Below are positions 19,173-28,823 of a DNA stretch of 64,000 nt, piece after piece. The notes under the pieces were generated by a model. That model had not been told where the DNA came from. It did no database searches and saw nothing but the letters and a program-made list of their open reading frames with translations. The DNA comes from Leishmania martiniquensis (taxonomy: Eukaryota > Euglenozoa > Kinetoplastea > Trypanosomatida > Trypanosomatidae), in contig NC_090152.1 of assembly GCF_017916325.1 (NCBI RefSeq), positions 132,001-196,000 of the forward strand. The letters run 5' to 3'. The translations under genes and the position numbers were made by a program. Position 1 is the first letter of the stretch, and each line of letters opens with the position of its first letter.

Positions 19173-22100
19173 CGAACGCGAAGCAGCGATATCGAGCGCA
19201 ACAGAAAACCAATCCTGAACTCGAAAGCAATGAAACAAAAAAAAATGTGGCAATGCGGCGCAGATGCGAAGCTGAAGGCAGCGGATGTCAGTGCGAGCCC
19301 ACGAGGAAGTACGACAGGCGATGGAAGAAGCGCAATGCCGAATGCAGCAAGAAGGACATCAATGGAGAGCGGGGGAGGAAGGAGGAGGGGAGAGTGCCTG
19401 TGTATAAGTGTGTGTGTGTGTGTGTCTGTCTGTCTGTCGGTGGTGGCGGCGCGGTGCACTGCGCGAAGAGGGGGTAGGACAGAGAGGGAGAAGGGAGGCT
19501 CACCAGCTGCCGCGAACGACGAGGTGCAGAAAAAAAACAGGATGGCGATAATTATGGTCGAGAAAGAGATGCAGAAGTGTTGGGAGGAAGAGGGGGAGGG
19601 GGGAGGGGCGAAGCGACGACGCGTCTGCGTAGCACTGCTGGCTGAGAGGGGCGGCGAGAAAGATTGACGAAGACGCCGTTATCGCGGCCGGTACGAGACG
19701 CGGCGATGGTGACGGACGTGAGATAGGAGGGGAGAGGCGCACAAAAGAGTAGCGCCCTAATCCCTCCTCACGCTTCGCTTTTACACTAGACTACTTGACT
19801 CTCTTCCTGAGGGAAGGGCGGGGTGAGGAGGAGCGTCCCACGCGCGTGTGTGTGTGTGTGTTTGGGAGGGGGAGGTCTGAGAGAACTGGTTCGAATCCGC
19901 GACGAGGTCACGCTGCGGAAGTCCGCTGCGTTGGATGTGGGTTTGCGAGACCTTTTGGTGTCGACTGTCATGTTGTTTGAGTTTTTTGGGGGGAGAGAGG
20001 GAGGGAGCGGATGCCGCAGAAGCATTGGTGAAAGGTGGCCGGAAGAGATGTGGCGGGGGAAGAGGGGGAGTAAATAATGCAGAGACATTCGCGGAACGGC
20101 GAAGCGGGGGCACGCAAAGATGCACGAACGTGCGCGACACATCTGCAGGCTCACGTGGGTCAGATGCGCAGAGGAGGCACGCTTAGCACTTCCTTTCTCT
20201 CAGGGGCCCACCCCCCAGCACCGCGAGAAACGCCGCGGCGGTAGTGAAGAGCGAAAGAGTCGGTGGAAAAGAGCTCTGAGGGGTGGGTGAAGTGGCAGAA
20301 AAGATGACAGCGAAATGGGGTGGGCAAGTCCAAAAGGTTGAGAGCCCATTTGTCCCCCCTCCCCCTCCCCCGGCACCCCTTTCTCTCTCCCTTCGCTATC
20401 ATGTGTACGCGTGCAACAGCCGGTGGGCTCACGCTTGCGCGGACCCTCTCGTCTTTTTTTCTTTTTCTATGTTGTAGCACGGCGCTGCTACGAAACGCAT
20501 ACCTCTCCGTCGCATCTAAGCATGCGCATCTTCACTCGAAACGAGCGGCGTGAAAGAGAGCCTCGAAGCACATCACTGCCAACGCTAGCGGGTTCGCCTC
20601 TCTCGAACGCCTGCCCTTCACGCTGAATGCGCATGAGAGTAGGTGTGCAGATGCGCCTCTGCCACCCTCTCCCCCCCCCTACACCCCGAAACGCTAAGTG
20701 TCTGTCGTGATACGCGCCTCCAACTTGCCCCTCCCCCATTCCGCCACTAAAGCAAGAGGAGACATGCACGGGAGCATGCCGCGGGCGACGAAAGCTGGAA
20801 GTGGGGCGTCTATATTCCACATGAAGAGGAGGAAAGGGGTGACGCAGCAGTCACTTGGCCGCTCCCTGTCAGCGGGTATACCTCTATGTGTGTGTGTGTG
20901 CGTCGTATAGGTGTGGTTATCAACTGCACTTTGGGGGGAAGGAGGGGGGAGTCCTGTACGCAAGCGAGAAACGAAGAGAGGAAGAGACCACACATGCACA
21001 CACACACACAACAGCGACAGTGAGAGCCACAGCGAGGCAGCAGAGACGACGAAAGCAAAGGAGAGAGAGAGAGAGCCGGGGGGAGGGGAGGGGAGAAAAA
21101 CGCCGCAGGCACACGGCGCACCTATCGCTGGCGCCCGTCGAGAAAAAAACAAAAAAGACATACAGAAAAAGCCCCAACCGCTACACACTTCTCATACCGG
21201 CAGCGGAAAGCAAAGGGGGGCAATGGGGGAGGGGGACAGGGAGGAGAGTGGGGGACGCAGAGAGGGGGGAGGAGCTTATTTTCGTCTGTCCAGCGGTACA
21301 CCTCACATAGTGTGCTTGTGTGCGAAGAGTATATCGATGGGGTCAGAAAGGTGTGTCGCTCGCCAAATGCCGTCACAGGCGCAGCATGAGCAACAGATTT
21401 ACATGTCTAGCGCAGTACTCCGTCTCGGCGCGCGCGCACACACGTGCGCACTAATACGCACACTCGCCGAGACGACTACGCTGGCTCGTACTCCTTCAGC
21501 TCTGGCTCTGCCTCCTCCGTTGCCTCGCCCACGCACTGGCCTTCCTCCTCCATTCTTGGCACACGCACACAGTCAGCCATCGCGGAGATGTGCGCCGAAA
21601 AGCAACATACAGCGGCTCACACACAGAGAGAGAGAAAGACAGAAACGCGAGAGTGAGTGGGGCATCCTGCCTGCACCAATGCTGGGGCCGCCCTCAGGGA
21701 GGACTGGCGGGCACTCGGAGACAGGGACGAGTGGGAGTCGGAGAGCGAGGGCTGATGAACGAAAGGGAGGGAAGGAGAGGATTAGCGCCGTCCGCCTTGC
21801 CGCGTCACGTTGAGCTGTGCTGACGAAAAGTGGAAAGAGGGCACTTCAAAGCAAAAAGAGGCGCGCACCGCACTCGGCCTCAGCCTCTGCACATTCCGCC
21901 GCAGATGTCTTCTCCCTCTCCACCAGTCGCCTCGACAAGCACACAGACGCGCAACACCAACTTGTGTTGCACAATGGTATTGCACACAAGCTGACGGCTG
22001 TTTGCCGGGCCCGCCTGGGCCTCTACCCCTGCCCCCTACCTCTCTCCGCCATCATGCCTCAATACACTGCCACGCCGCTCACAGCCAACATGGCGGCACC

Positions 22101-22303
22101 CACCATTGAAATAGCAAGCGTATTTTGTTGGACCTGAAGGGGGCCAAATATGTGCGACCATTCGATGTGTTCAGCTCTCCTCTGCCGTCGTTTCATGTAC
22201 CAGTGCTGCCACGACAAGACATGAGAGAAGTGCACGAACACTTGAATGCGCTCACTACACCTCTGATGTTCAGCTCTACGCAGTGGGCAAGGCGGAGCAC
22301 GGC
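19173..22303. other. intergenic spacer, 3.1 kb (probably long H2A.Z 3'UTR)
   Basis: The longest spacer in the window. I find no credible gene. Contents: (GT)n runs near 19403-19434, 19845-19861 and 20886-20901, an (AC)n run near 20996-21010, many GGGGGA and GAGA runs, and CT-rich tracts on the plus strand near 20355-20395. Most ORFs here are Ser/Pro/Leu- or Arg/Gly-rich frames of simple sequence. By position most of it should be the 3'UTR of the H2A.Z mRNA. Confidence 0.55.
19215..19216 (-). promoter_or_regulatory. predicted spliced-leader acceptor AG for NDUFV2
   Basis: On the minus strand a run of T residues (complement of about 19236-19246) and pyrimidine-rich sequence lead to CAG here, 43 nt before the ATG at 19172. 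A GAG a few bases upstream is an alternative. Confidence 0.55.
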
Positions 22304-22846
22304 CTACGATGCGCGCTTGGCGCTCTTCTTCTTTGACTTTTTCTCCAGCGCTTTGTGAACATTCGGCACCACACCACCGTGGGAGATGGTCGCCTTCACT
22401 ACCTGGTTCAGCTCCTCGTCACCGCGAATGGCAAGCAACAGGTGGCGCGGCTTGATACGCTCGGTCTTCTGCGCCTTCGCTGCCGCGCCAGAGAGCTCGA
22501 TCACCTCCGTTGTGAGGTACTCCAGCAGCGCGGCGCAGTATATCGCAGCAGATGCACCACAACGCTGTTTGCGGTAGAGGCCCTCCTTCAGACGAGAATG
22601 GATGCGACCAACCGGGAAGTTTAGCTCCGCGCGCGCGGCACGCGACATGCGGTCGCGACGGCCAGCCTTGCCGCCAGTCTTTCCGCCGCGCTTGCCCTTG
22701 CCCTTGCCCTTGCCCTTGCCCTTGCCGCCAAGTTTGCCACCCGAGAGGACACTGGCCTGATCGGCCGTCGCGGAGCCAGGCCCCATCATGGGCGGCTGCG
22801 GCGGCATCTGAGGCGCGCCAGAGTTTTCATCGGCCGCGTACGACAT
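22304..22846 (-). CDS. H2AZ: histone H2A.Z variant
   Basis: Protein of 180 residues from ATG 22846. The histone fold shows H2A hallmarks (SRAARAELNFPVGRIHSRL, SAAIYCAALLEYLTTEVIEL, IKPRHLLLAIRGDEELNQ). It differs from the canonical core H2A in its long N-terminal tail of about 70 residues, with a Met/Pro/Gln part, a Gly-Lys repeat (KGKGKGKGKGK) and GGKTGGKAGRR, and in a VPNVHKALEKK C-terminus, as in trypanosomatid H2A.Z. In trypanosomatids H2A.Z pairs with H2B.V at transcription-start regions; that role is family knowledge, not visible here. No AG occurs between the C/T-rich tract (about 22895-22920) and this ATG, so the splice site must lie further upstream, or translation could start at the later Met within the tail. 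Confidence 0.93.
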   Translation of the reverse strand: MSYAADENSGAPQMPPQPPMMGPGSATADQASVLSGGKLGGKGKGKGKGKGKRGGKTGGKAGRRDRMSRAARAELNFPVGRIHSRLKEGLYRKQRCGASAAIYCAALLEYLTTEVIELSGAAAKAQKTERIKPRHLLLAIRGDEELNQVVKATISHGGVVPNVHKALEKKSKKKSAKRAS

Positions 22847-23845
22847 CGTGTTGGCGTGTGGTGTGGTGTAAGTGTGTGTGTGTGTGTGGAGGGGGGGACG
22901 AGGTTTGGGAAGGGAAAAACAGGCGAGCAGATGGGCCGTCTAGGCGATGTTGCCTCGGTGGGTGCTGTACGTGCGTGTATGTCTGTGCGTCTGAGTGTGG
23001 TCGACGCAAATCAGCAGCACGCGGGCGCACAACCGAGCGAGAAGAGGAGAGGGGGAGGGGGTATGGGCCTTCTGAAACGAGAAGACAGCGCGTGCGATCG
23101 CTGGATGGCTGCAGCAGCGTGTTGACGAGGTGTTGAGATGTGCGGAGGGGAGTGTGTCTATGGATGTGTGGTGGAGAGAAAAGGGAGAGAGACGGACTGC
23201 ATGGCGGAAGAAAACAATGGTGGAGAGATGAAAACGGGTAGGCAGCAGCCACGTGTGTGACATGCAGAGGGAGGGGGAGGGAGGGAGACGAGGGCGAGAC
23301 GTGGAATGCAAAGGCGCGCATGATGAGCACCCAATGGAGGTCCCCATCGCAGATGAGCCTATCCACCCCATACACACCAGAAGAAGGCTCTGTTCCCGCG
23401 TGTGCTTTCGGCTGGCGTGTGCCGTCAGGGTGAGGGAGCGGCAGGCATCTACGTGTGTGTGTGTGTGTGTGTATGCTTGGGCCTTCATGTACCTACAGGT
23501 CCCGTGGCTACTCCACCTCTCTTGAAATCACGACCACCCACCGCCTACTTCGCCCCGCGCGAGTGCGTCACGGCATCCTGTGTCGTCACCTGCAGAGGTG
23601 CGCGGAGGGATGGGGGGACACGGCCGTGGGAGAGAAAAGTCTAAAGGTATGCGATGGGCGACAAAGACTTCAAACGTTCAAGAGCGACTGAGAGTCATCA
23701 GCCTCACCTCGCGTGGAAGAGAAACGCATGCAGACAGACAGAGAAAGAGAGTGGCAGATGCTCACGTATGCATGCACATGCGCGTCGCTGCAGACGGAAG
23801 CAGATGGCGCTGCCACCGCTGCCGGCCTACTCACACGCCTGCATC
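22847..23845. other. intergenic spacer, 1.0 kb
   Basis: A (GT)n run near 22870-22888 next to a GGGGGGG purine block, another (GT)n run near 23453-23472, and GA-rich sequence near 23040-23060 and 23263-23290. It should contain the H2A.Z 5'UTR and the 3'UTR of the RING/ePHD gene. No gene seen. Confidence 0.55.
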
Positions 23846-25996
23846 TCATCTGCGTCGACGGCGCGCCTCGTGCCGCTCGTGGCAAGCCCCGCACCAAACC
23901 TCCACTGGAAGTCCGAGGCGGCTGCGCCTCTCACCAGCGTTGCGATCTCGAATGCACTCGTCCGCGCCGGCGGCCAACAGATTGTGCTCATCCTCCAAGC
24001 CGAACACGAGGCAGGCGGAGGCACCGGCGAGCAGGGCGCACGGGTAGTGGAACTGTTGGCCGCAGCTGCTCTCGCCGCGCACTGTCCCCTCACATGTGCG
24101 CAGTCCTGCCCCAAACGAAAAAAAACGGGAGTCGGAGGCTGACGGCGTTGCACCACTTTCGCACAGCGCGCAATGCGAAGTCATTAGCGGTCCTTTGGCG
24201 GTGCCTCCTACAGAAGCCTCTATGCGCTCCCGCAGCTCTCGCTCAGCGCTCGGCTCCCATTGCTGCTGGTGCCACAAAGTCGCGGCAAGCAGCTGCCATC
24301 GCGCCACGCGGCCCGATGCGTGCGCTGCGAGAACGTCTAAGGGATCCTGAAGAGGGACTGTCATGTGCAGCGACGCGGTCGTCGCAGGCGCGAGGTCCTC
24401 CGCAGCAGCAGCAGCGGTGGAGTGGTCCTCGACAGACGTATTAGTGAAGAGATCTAGAAGACCAGCCCACGCCAGGCAGTTATGGTGCGCGACGCCCGTC
24501 ACGTGGCTCGCTGTCGTCTCGTTGCCACCACGGCACGGGTTCTTCACCTGCACCGCGTCGAGCTTGGTTGTCGCGTACTCCCCTTCGCCCTCTGAGACCC
24601 GTGCTCGCACACTATTGGTGCAGTGGATCTGAACCTCGCAGCGCACACCCCACAACGGCCCCAGTAGCAGCGACAGGCTTTCCTCCGTCTGCTCAGCCAG
24701 CTCAGCTGGATCGCAGTGCGCCGTCGGGGATCGCAGGAGTCGATGCAGACGATGTCGCACCGCCGTGCGCTCCACTACGTCAAGGCCGCAGAGGACGCAA
24801 CAGCCGAAGCGGTGCCATAAGGACGCAGTCGTACCTGTCGAGAGGAAAGGCCGCCGTGAGGCAGCTGTCAACGCTGCCCCCTCAGCGACGCCACCTTCTC
24901 GGGCAAGCAGCCGCGCTGCGGGCGGGGTGAGCGTGCAGTGTATCACTCCCCCACCGCGTCTCCACGAGCTCCACGCAGTCACTCTCGTCAAATGCAGCGC
25001 ACTTTTTGCAAACAGTGTCCCCGAAGACGCCTCGTCACTACGACCTGAGGTGCGCGCTGCAGCGGCGATGTGCGGTGCCTCTACGACAGCTGGTGCTGTG
25101 CGGGGTAGCGAGCTCAGCCGTGGTGTCGAATCGAGCTGATCTGCGTCCTCAGCGAGGCGGACGCGTAGCAGCTGAAGGGGAGTGCAGGCTAGCGCTAACG
25201 AGGGTGAGAGCGCTGGAGGTGGTGTGGAGGTCAGCGGTTGACTTTGCGTTCGCTCCAGTGCGCGGGAATCTGTGGCACAAAGCGCGCCGGCAGAGGGCGA
25301 AGATGTGGCGACGAGCGCAATGGTCGGATGGTGCGGTGGTTCGCTCAGGAGAGCATTGCCCTCTCCAGCCATGGACGGCGGCCGCGGCGAAGGTGACCCA
25401 CTCTGCAGTCGCTGCGTCTCACCCGCTGCATCGTGTAGAAGCGCTGGCAGGTCCGCCTCCTCGGCACCGACGATGGTGGTGCCCTCGATGGCAGTGCCCG
25501 CGCTCCAGCCACTACGTGATGCGTGAGACTCGCGCAAGGCCAAGATCGGCTGCTGGCGCTGTGGTGATGAGGGCGACAGCCGGCGCGGGCCCAGTGCGTG
25601 GTGCTCCCCATGGGTCTCGCCCAAGGCATCTCCTGCAGTGGCGCCCCGCCGCCGCTTCAGAGGGGAGGCATGGCCACGATTCGAAAGCGTGGCGGACGTG
25701 TTCTGCACGGATAATCTCTGTTGGCACCCGTCGACACGCAGCCCAACCTCACGCGTCAGTATGCAAAAAAGAGCCAGCTGGGGCAGCGGTACACAATGGC
25801 GCAGGTTCGGCACGGCTTGGTTACACAGCGGGCACCGCGGGCGTGCTGCAATGCAGCGGGTAGCGCAGGTTCGGCACAAGATGTGTCCACAGGAGAAGCA
25901 CACCGGCTCTTTGAAAACATCAAGGCATACACGGCACGTGCAGTCGGCATGCGCGGCCTGCAGCAACGGTATGGCGTCGGCCATGGCAGCAAACAT
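23846..25996 (-). CDS. RING plus extended-PHD-like zinc protein
   Basis: Protein of 716 residues from ATG 25996. An N-terminal C3HC4 RING is complete: C21, C24, C36, H38, C41, C44, C55, C58 (CRVCLDVFKEP, CGHILCRTC, CPLC), implying E3 ubiquitin ligase activity. The middle is disordered. The C-terminus (DNA 23846-24812) has a zinc-ligand pattern resembling an extended PHD: CVLC ... HHNCLAW, then CALC ... C-x(8)-C region with QQFHYPCAL ... WCGACHERH. RING followed by ePHD is the order found in plant BRCA1/BARD1, though no BRCT domain is evident here. PHF7/G2E3-type proteins have the opposite order. The frame continues upstream of 25996, but the polypyrimidine tract and AG at 26013-26082 place the mRNA start after that. 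Function beyond zinc-domain prediction is inference. Confidence 0.82.
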   Translation of the reverse strand: MFAAMADAIPLLQAAHADCTCRVCLDVFKEPVCFSCGHILCRTCATRCIAARPRCPLCNQAVPNLRHCVPLPQLALFCILTREVGLRVDGCQQRLSVQNTSATLSNRGHASPLKRRRGATAGDALGETHGEHHALGPRRLSPSSPQRQQPILALRESHASRSGWSAGTAIEGTTIVGAEEADLPALLHDAAGETQRLQSGSPSPRPPSMAGEGNALLSEPPHHPTIALVATSSPSAGALCATDSRALERTQSQPLTSTPPPALSPSLALACTPLQLLRVRLAEDADQLDSTPRLSSLPRTAPAVVEAPHIAAAARTSGRSDEASSGTLFAKSALHLTRVTAWSSWRRGGGVIHCTLTPPAARLLAREGGVAEGAALTAASRRPFLSTGTTASLWHRFGCCVLCGLDVVERTAVRHRLHRLLRSPTAHCDPAELAEQTEESLSLLLGPLWGVRCEVQIHCTNSVRARVSEGEGEYATTKLDAVQVKNPCRGGNETTASHVTGVAHHNCLAWAGLLDLFTNTSVEDHSTAAAAAEDLAPATTASLHMTVPLQDPLDVLAAHASGRVARWQLLAATLWHQQQWEPSAERELRERIEASVGGTAKGPLMTSHCALCESGATPSASDSRFFSFGAGLRTCEGTVRGESSCGQQFHYPCALLAGASACLVFGLEDEHNLLAAGADECIRDRNAGERRSRLGLPVEVWCGACHERHEARRRRR

Positions 25997-26992
25997 ATCC
26001 ACGTGTGCTCCTCTTGCAGAGGGCGAGATGCAGTACAATTCGATGCGACGGAGGAGGAGGAGGAGGGGGGAGGGAGGGACAAAAAAGGGGCGGCTGCGCA
26101 CAAATGTATGCGTCTACGTGCGTAGTGGGATCTATGAGAGCTCTGCTCTAATAGCCGTGTGGCAGTGAGCGTAGTGGCGAGCGGGCGACGGTGGGCCGAA
26201 GCGGAGATGGGTAAATGGGGAGGCAACACTACCACGACACTCTCTCCTTCCCCCGCCCTGGTAGCGCCGCTCGTCCCTCTCCCTCTTGCCTCTCTCTCTG
26301 TGTACAGTTTGTGTCTATGCGATCAGCAAAACTTTGATGGACGTGAAACAGCAGCCGCGGACGTGGCCAGGCGCACACACACATAGCATTCACATGCATG
26401 CGCATGCCTACTTGAATGCGCGCGCGCTTGAGAGGGGAGGGGGAGAGGAGAGCGACGATACACTTCAGTTTGAAGGTGAAAGGCCAACGCGCGCCGTCGT
26501 GTACTCCTGTGAGATGGCGCTCATGTGGTACGCCGACGTCGCGCCCTCTCCTCATGCACTCATCCGAGTCGCCGCTCACGCATACCTTAACGGTTCTCGT
26601 GAGGGACTGCAAGAGAGCGAAAAGGGGGGTTCTCACACAGCTTCGCATCAAGGTCAGCCTCTTTGCAGTCAACTCGTTTGGAGCCTGCACGGCGTGTCAT
26701 CGCGACACCCCACCCCCTTCCAGCGGCGCGCGTCAGGGGCCCGTCATTCTCTGGACAGTGACAGCATCGTCGCACCTCAGTCACTTTCGTTTCCCCATCC
26801 GACGTCTCCACGCAACGACTCGACTGGGGACTCAGAGAAGAGTGCCCGCATGCTCTCCAGTCACCGCGTTCCGCTCTCACATGTGTGGCCCATTGAGTGA
26901 GTAATTAACCTATGCTTTCATGTAAGTTCTCATGCCATGTCACCCACGCACTGGTGTCAACAGATCCGCACGCCATTAGCCCTGCAAACTGT
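25997..26992. other. intergenic spacer, 1.0 kb
   Basis: GGA-repeat polypurine block at about 26050-26085 (splice signal), C/T-rich plus-strand sequence at 26240-26310, an (AC)n run near 26371-26383. The right half should be 3'UTR of the Sm-like gene. No gene seen. Confidence 0.55.
26013..26014 (-). promoter_or_regulatory. predicted spliced-leader acceptor AG for RING/ePHD gene
   Basis: The minus strand carries a pure C/T tract (complement of about 26050-26083) followed by the first AG here, giving a very short 5'UTR of about 16 nt before ATG 25996. Confidence 0.5.
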
Positions 26993-27805
26993 TTACCCGC
27001 CGCTGCCGCCTCCCGCTGTCCTCTTGGCCTCAAGGCGCTTGCGGCGCGCGGCCCGGTTGCGCATCTTCTCCCGCTTCAAGTGAGCCCTGATAGCCGCAGC
27101 CATGATTGCAAAGTCCTTCTTGAGACGCCCCAAAGCGGGGCTGGCGGGAGCCCCAGAGGCAGCCGTTGCGTCAGTGCCAGCGGCCGGGTCAATGAAGCGC
27201 ATGAGGAAGATGTTGTTGCTTCGGATGTACGTGGTACCAATGTAGCAAGATCGCGGCATTAGCTCACCAGCACCCTGCATCACATCCGCCTCCCCTGCGA
27301 GAGCACCTTGGAGACTGCTTGCAATGAGCCGTGCCTCTCGCTGCAACTTTTCGCCTAGCACTGCCCGCTCCACATCGAAGCTGCGGGCTCGTCGCACCAG
27401 CGCCTCCTGCAGGATGACGTTGTAGCGGTCGTCCATGTGCATAAGCTTGCCTGAGTAAACGTATCCCTGCCTCGTCTCTACCTCCACTTCCATGGTGCGA
27501 GAGGGTTCGGAGCTCAGGCTGCTCGTCAGCAACACTGAGCCGCTCTCGCCCTTGTCCTCCGTGCCGCCAGTAGTCTCGACGAGCAGTCCGAGTGCTCGCA
27601 TGAGCACTCCCGCCGGCGCCGGGACGCCCTTTACCCCTTTGTCTGAAGAACAGCTCCCGCTGCGGTCCCCCGAGGCGACGGCGGCGCACTGGGCATTTCC
27701 GTTCGGCGAAGATTCGTCTCCAGTGCCTATTGGCAGCTTCTTGGACTTGCCAGTTACCGCGGCTCTGGTCACCTTCGATCGGTGGCGCTTGTGCACCGAT
27801 GGCAT
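26993..27805 (-). CDS. Sm/LSM-fold protein, SmD3-like, with extensions
   Basis: Protein of 270 residues from ATG 27805. The Sm1 motif is at about 105-135 (VEVETRQGYVYSGKLMHMDD, where SmD3 has ETNTGEVYRGKL) and Sm2 at about 188-204 (YIRSNNIFLMRF, compare YIRGSKIRF). Sm proteins form the heteroheptameric ring on snRNAs for splicing. Oddities are a disordered basic N-terminus of about 100 residues, roughly 50 residues between Sm1 and Sm2 (usually much shorter), and a basic Arg/Lys-rich C-terminal tail. SmD3 is the best guess by motif; a divergent LSM or an Sm-like RNA-binding factor is possible. The frame is open to 28495, but that upstream part reads through a dispersed repeat, so I reject it; a Met about 68 codons downstream is the shortest alternative start. 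Confidence 0.72.
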   Translation of the reverse strand: MPSVHKRHRSKVTRAAVTGKSKKLPIGTGDESSPNGNAQCAAVASGDRSGSCSSDKGVKGVPAPAGVLMRALGLLVETTGGTEDKGESGSVLLTSSLSSEPSRTMEVEVETRQGYVYSGKLMHMDDRYNVILQEALVRRARSFDVERAVLGEKLQREARLIASSLQGALAGEADVMQGAGELMPRSCYIGTTYIRSNNIFLMRFIDPAAGTDATAASGAPASPALGRLKKDFAIMAAAIRAHLKREKMRNRAARRKRLEAKRTAGGGSGG

Positions 27806-28823
27806 TGCCGACCGACGATGGCAGAGGCCTCCACCACACACAGACACCGAAGAAGAGGAAGAGGCGCTGCCAAACCTCAGATACAGTTCGAAGCGAGCAG
27901 AGGACAGAATGCGCGCCTGCACGGTCCAAGCGTGATGCGGGCTTGCCTCCAAGGGTGAAGTAACACGTGCTCGACCGCCACGTCGGCAGAGCATCGCCAG
28001 GGAGAAAGGAAAGGGGGAGGCAAAGTGAAGAATGAAGGCTGCAGACGGCGGGTAGAGCGCAGAGAGCAAGCGACCGGAAATCGCCCGCACCGCTACTGTG
28101 TGTTCCTTTTTTTTTGATGCTGTCGCCATTGCGTCACGGGTGTGGTCCCCACTCGCCGCCATGCAGAGCGCATGGCCATCGAACTCCGCGGCAGCCAACA
28201 CACACACACACACTCTACGCCGCAGGCACCGGGCCCTGTGCCGCCAGCAGAGGTGGTGCAGCATGGGCGGGAAGAGGTATTGGGGGCAGGGAGGGAGGGG
28301 GTGCGGAGGGCTGCTTGGCCTGCTCCTTACACACAGAATGGGAGGGCACTGGGCTCCCCCCGCCACCGCCACCGCCACTGCGATGCACCGCTCAGTGCGC
28401 GGTGCGTGTCCCCTCCTCCCACATTCGGGCAACTCTGGCCATGGGAGGAACCTGAAAGACGAGGCGCTGAAGGGGAGTCGCGCGTGCCTCCTCAAGTAAG
28501 CTCACTCACACGGTTCTATAGGGGAGGGGGGCGAAGGGGGGTCAGGTGAAAGGGAGGCCCGCTCATGCCCCTACGAAGGAAGGCGCCTTGAAAGGCGCAA
28601 ACTTACGCCCCAGTCATGCAGCCATGATCACGATGGTGCTCCATAGCCGGTCGCGTCGCGCAATGTTGTAGTGCTAAGTGCTGGCGCAGGCAGAGGGAGA
28701 GCGTGAGTGCAAAGGCGGCAGCCACATATCCTTTCCCCTCCCCCTTCACTCCGCCTCCGCCCTCACCCAACAACGACTAATGCTGTCACGCGTGGCACCT
28801 CGTCGCCAATCACACACAGAAGC
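27806..28823. other. intergenic spacer, 1.0 kb
   Basis: Holds GAAGAGGAAGAGG polypurine sequence at about 27848-27870 (candidate splice signal for the Sm-like gene) and the dispersed repeat copy at 28124-28412. No gene seen. Confidence 0.55.
28124..28412 (+). repeat. dispersed intergenic repeat, copy 1 (long)
   Basis: About 290 bp nearly identical to the copies at 48001-48302 (inverted) and 59423-59684. It begins near GCGTCACGGGTGTGG and contains the perfect hairpin GCCATGC-AGAGC-GCATGGC at 28158-28176, an (AC)n run, GGGAGGGAGGGGG and a CCACCG microsatellite, ending after CTCAGTGCGCGGTGCGTG. It lies antisense to the transcribed strand. SIDER-type retroposon remnants are the obvious Leishmania comparison, but I cannot confirm membership. 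Confidence 0.85.

Noticed and set aside
19173..22303. Search for tRNA or snRNA genes in the largest spacer
   Set aside because: I found no cloverleaf or A/B-box pattern I could support by eye.
27806..28495. 230-residue N-terminal extension of the Sm-like protein
   Set aside because: It reads through the dispersed repeat in antisense and has no family support.
28098..28549. Repeat-encoded ORFs at 28.1, 48.0 and 59.4 kb giving near-identical peptides
   Set aside because: Peptides are repeated because the DNA is; frames differ in ends and composition, so I treat these as non-coding repeat.
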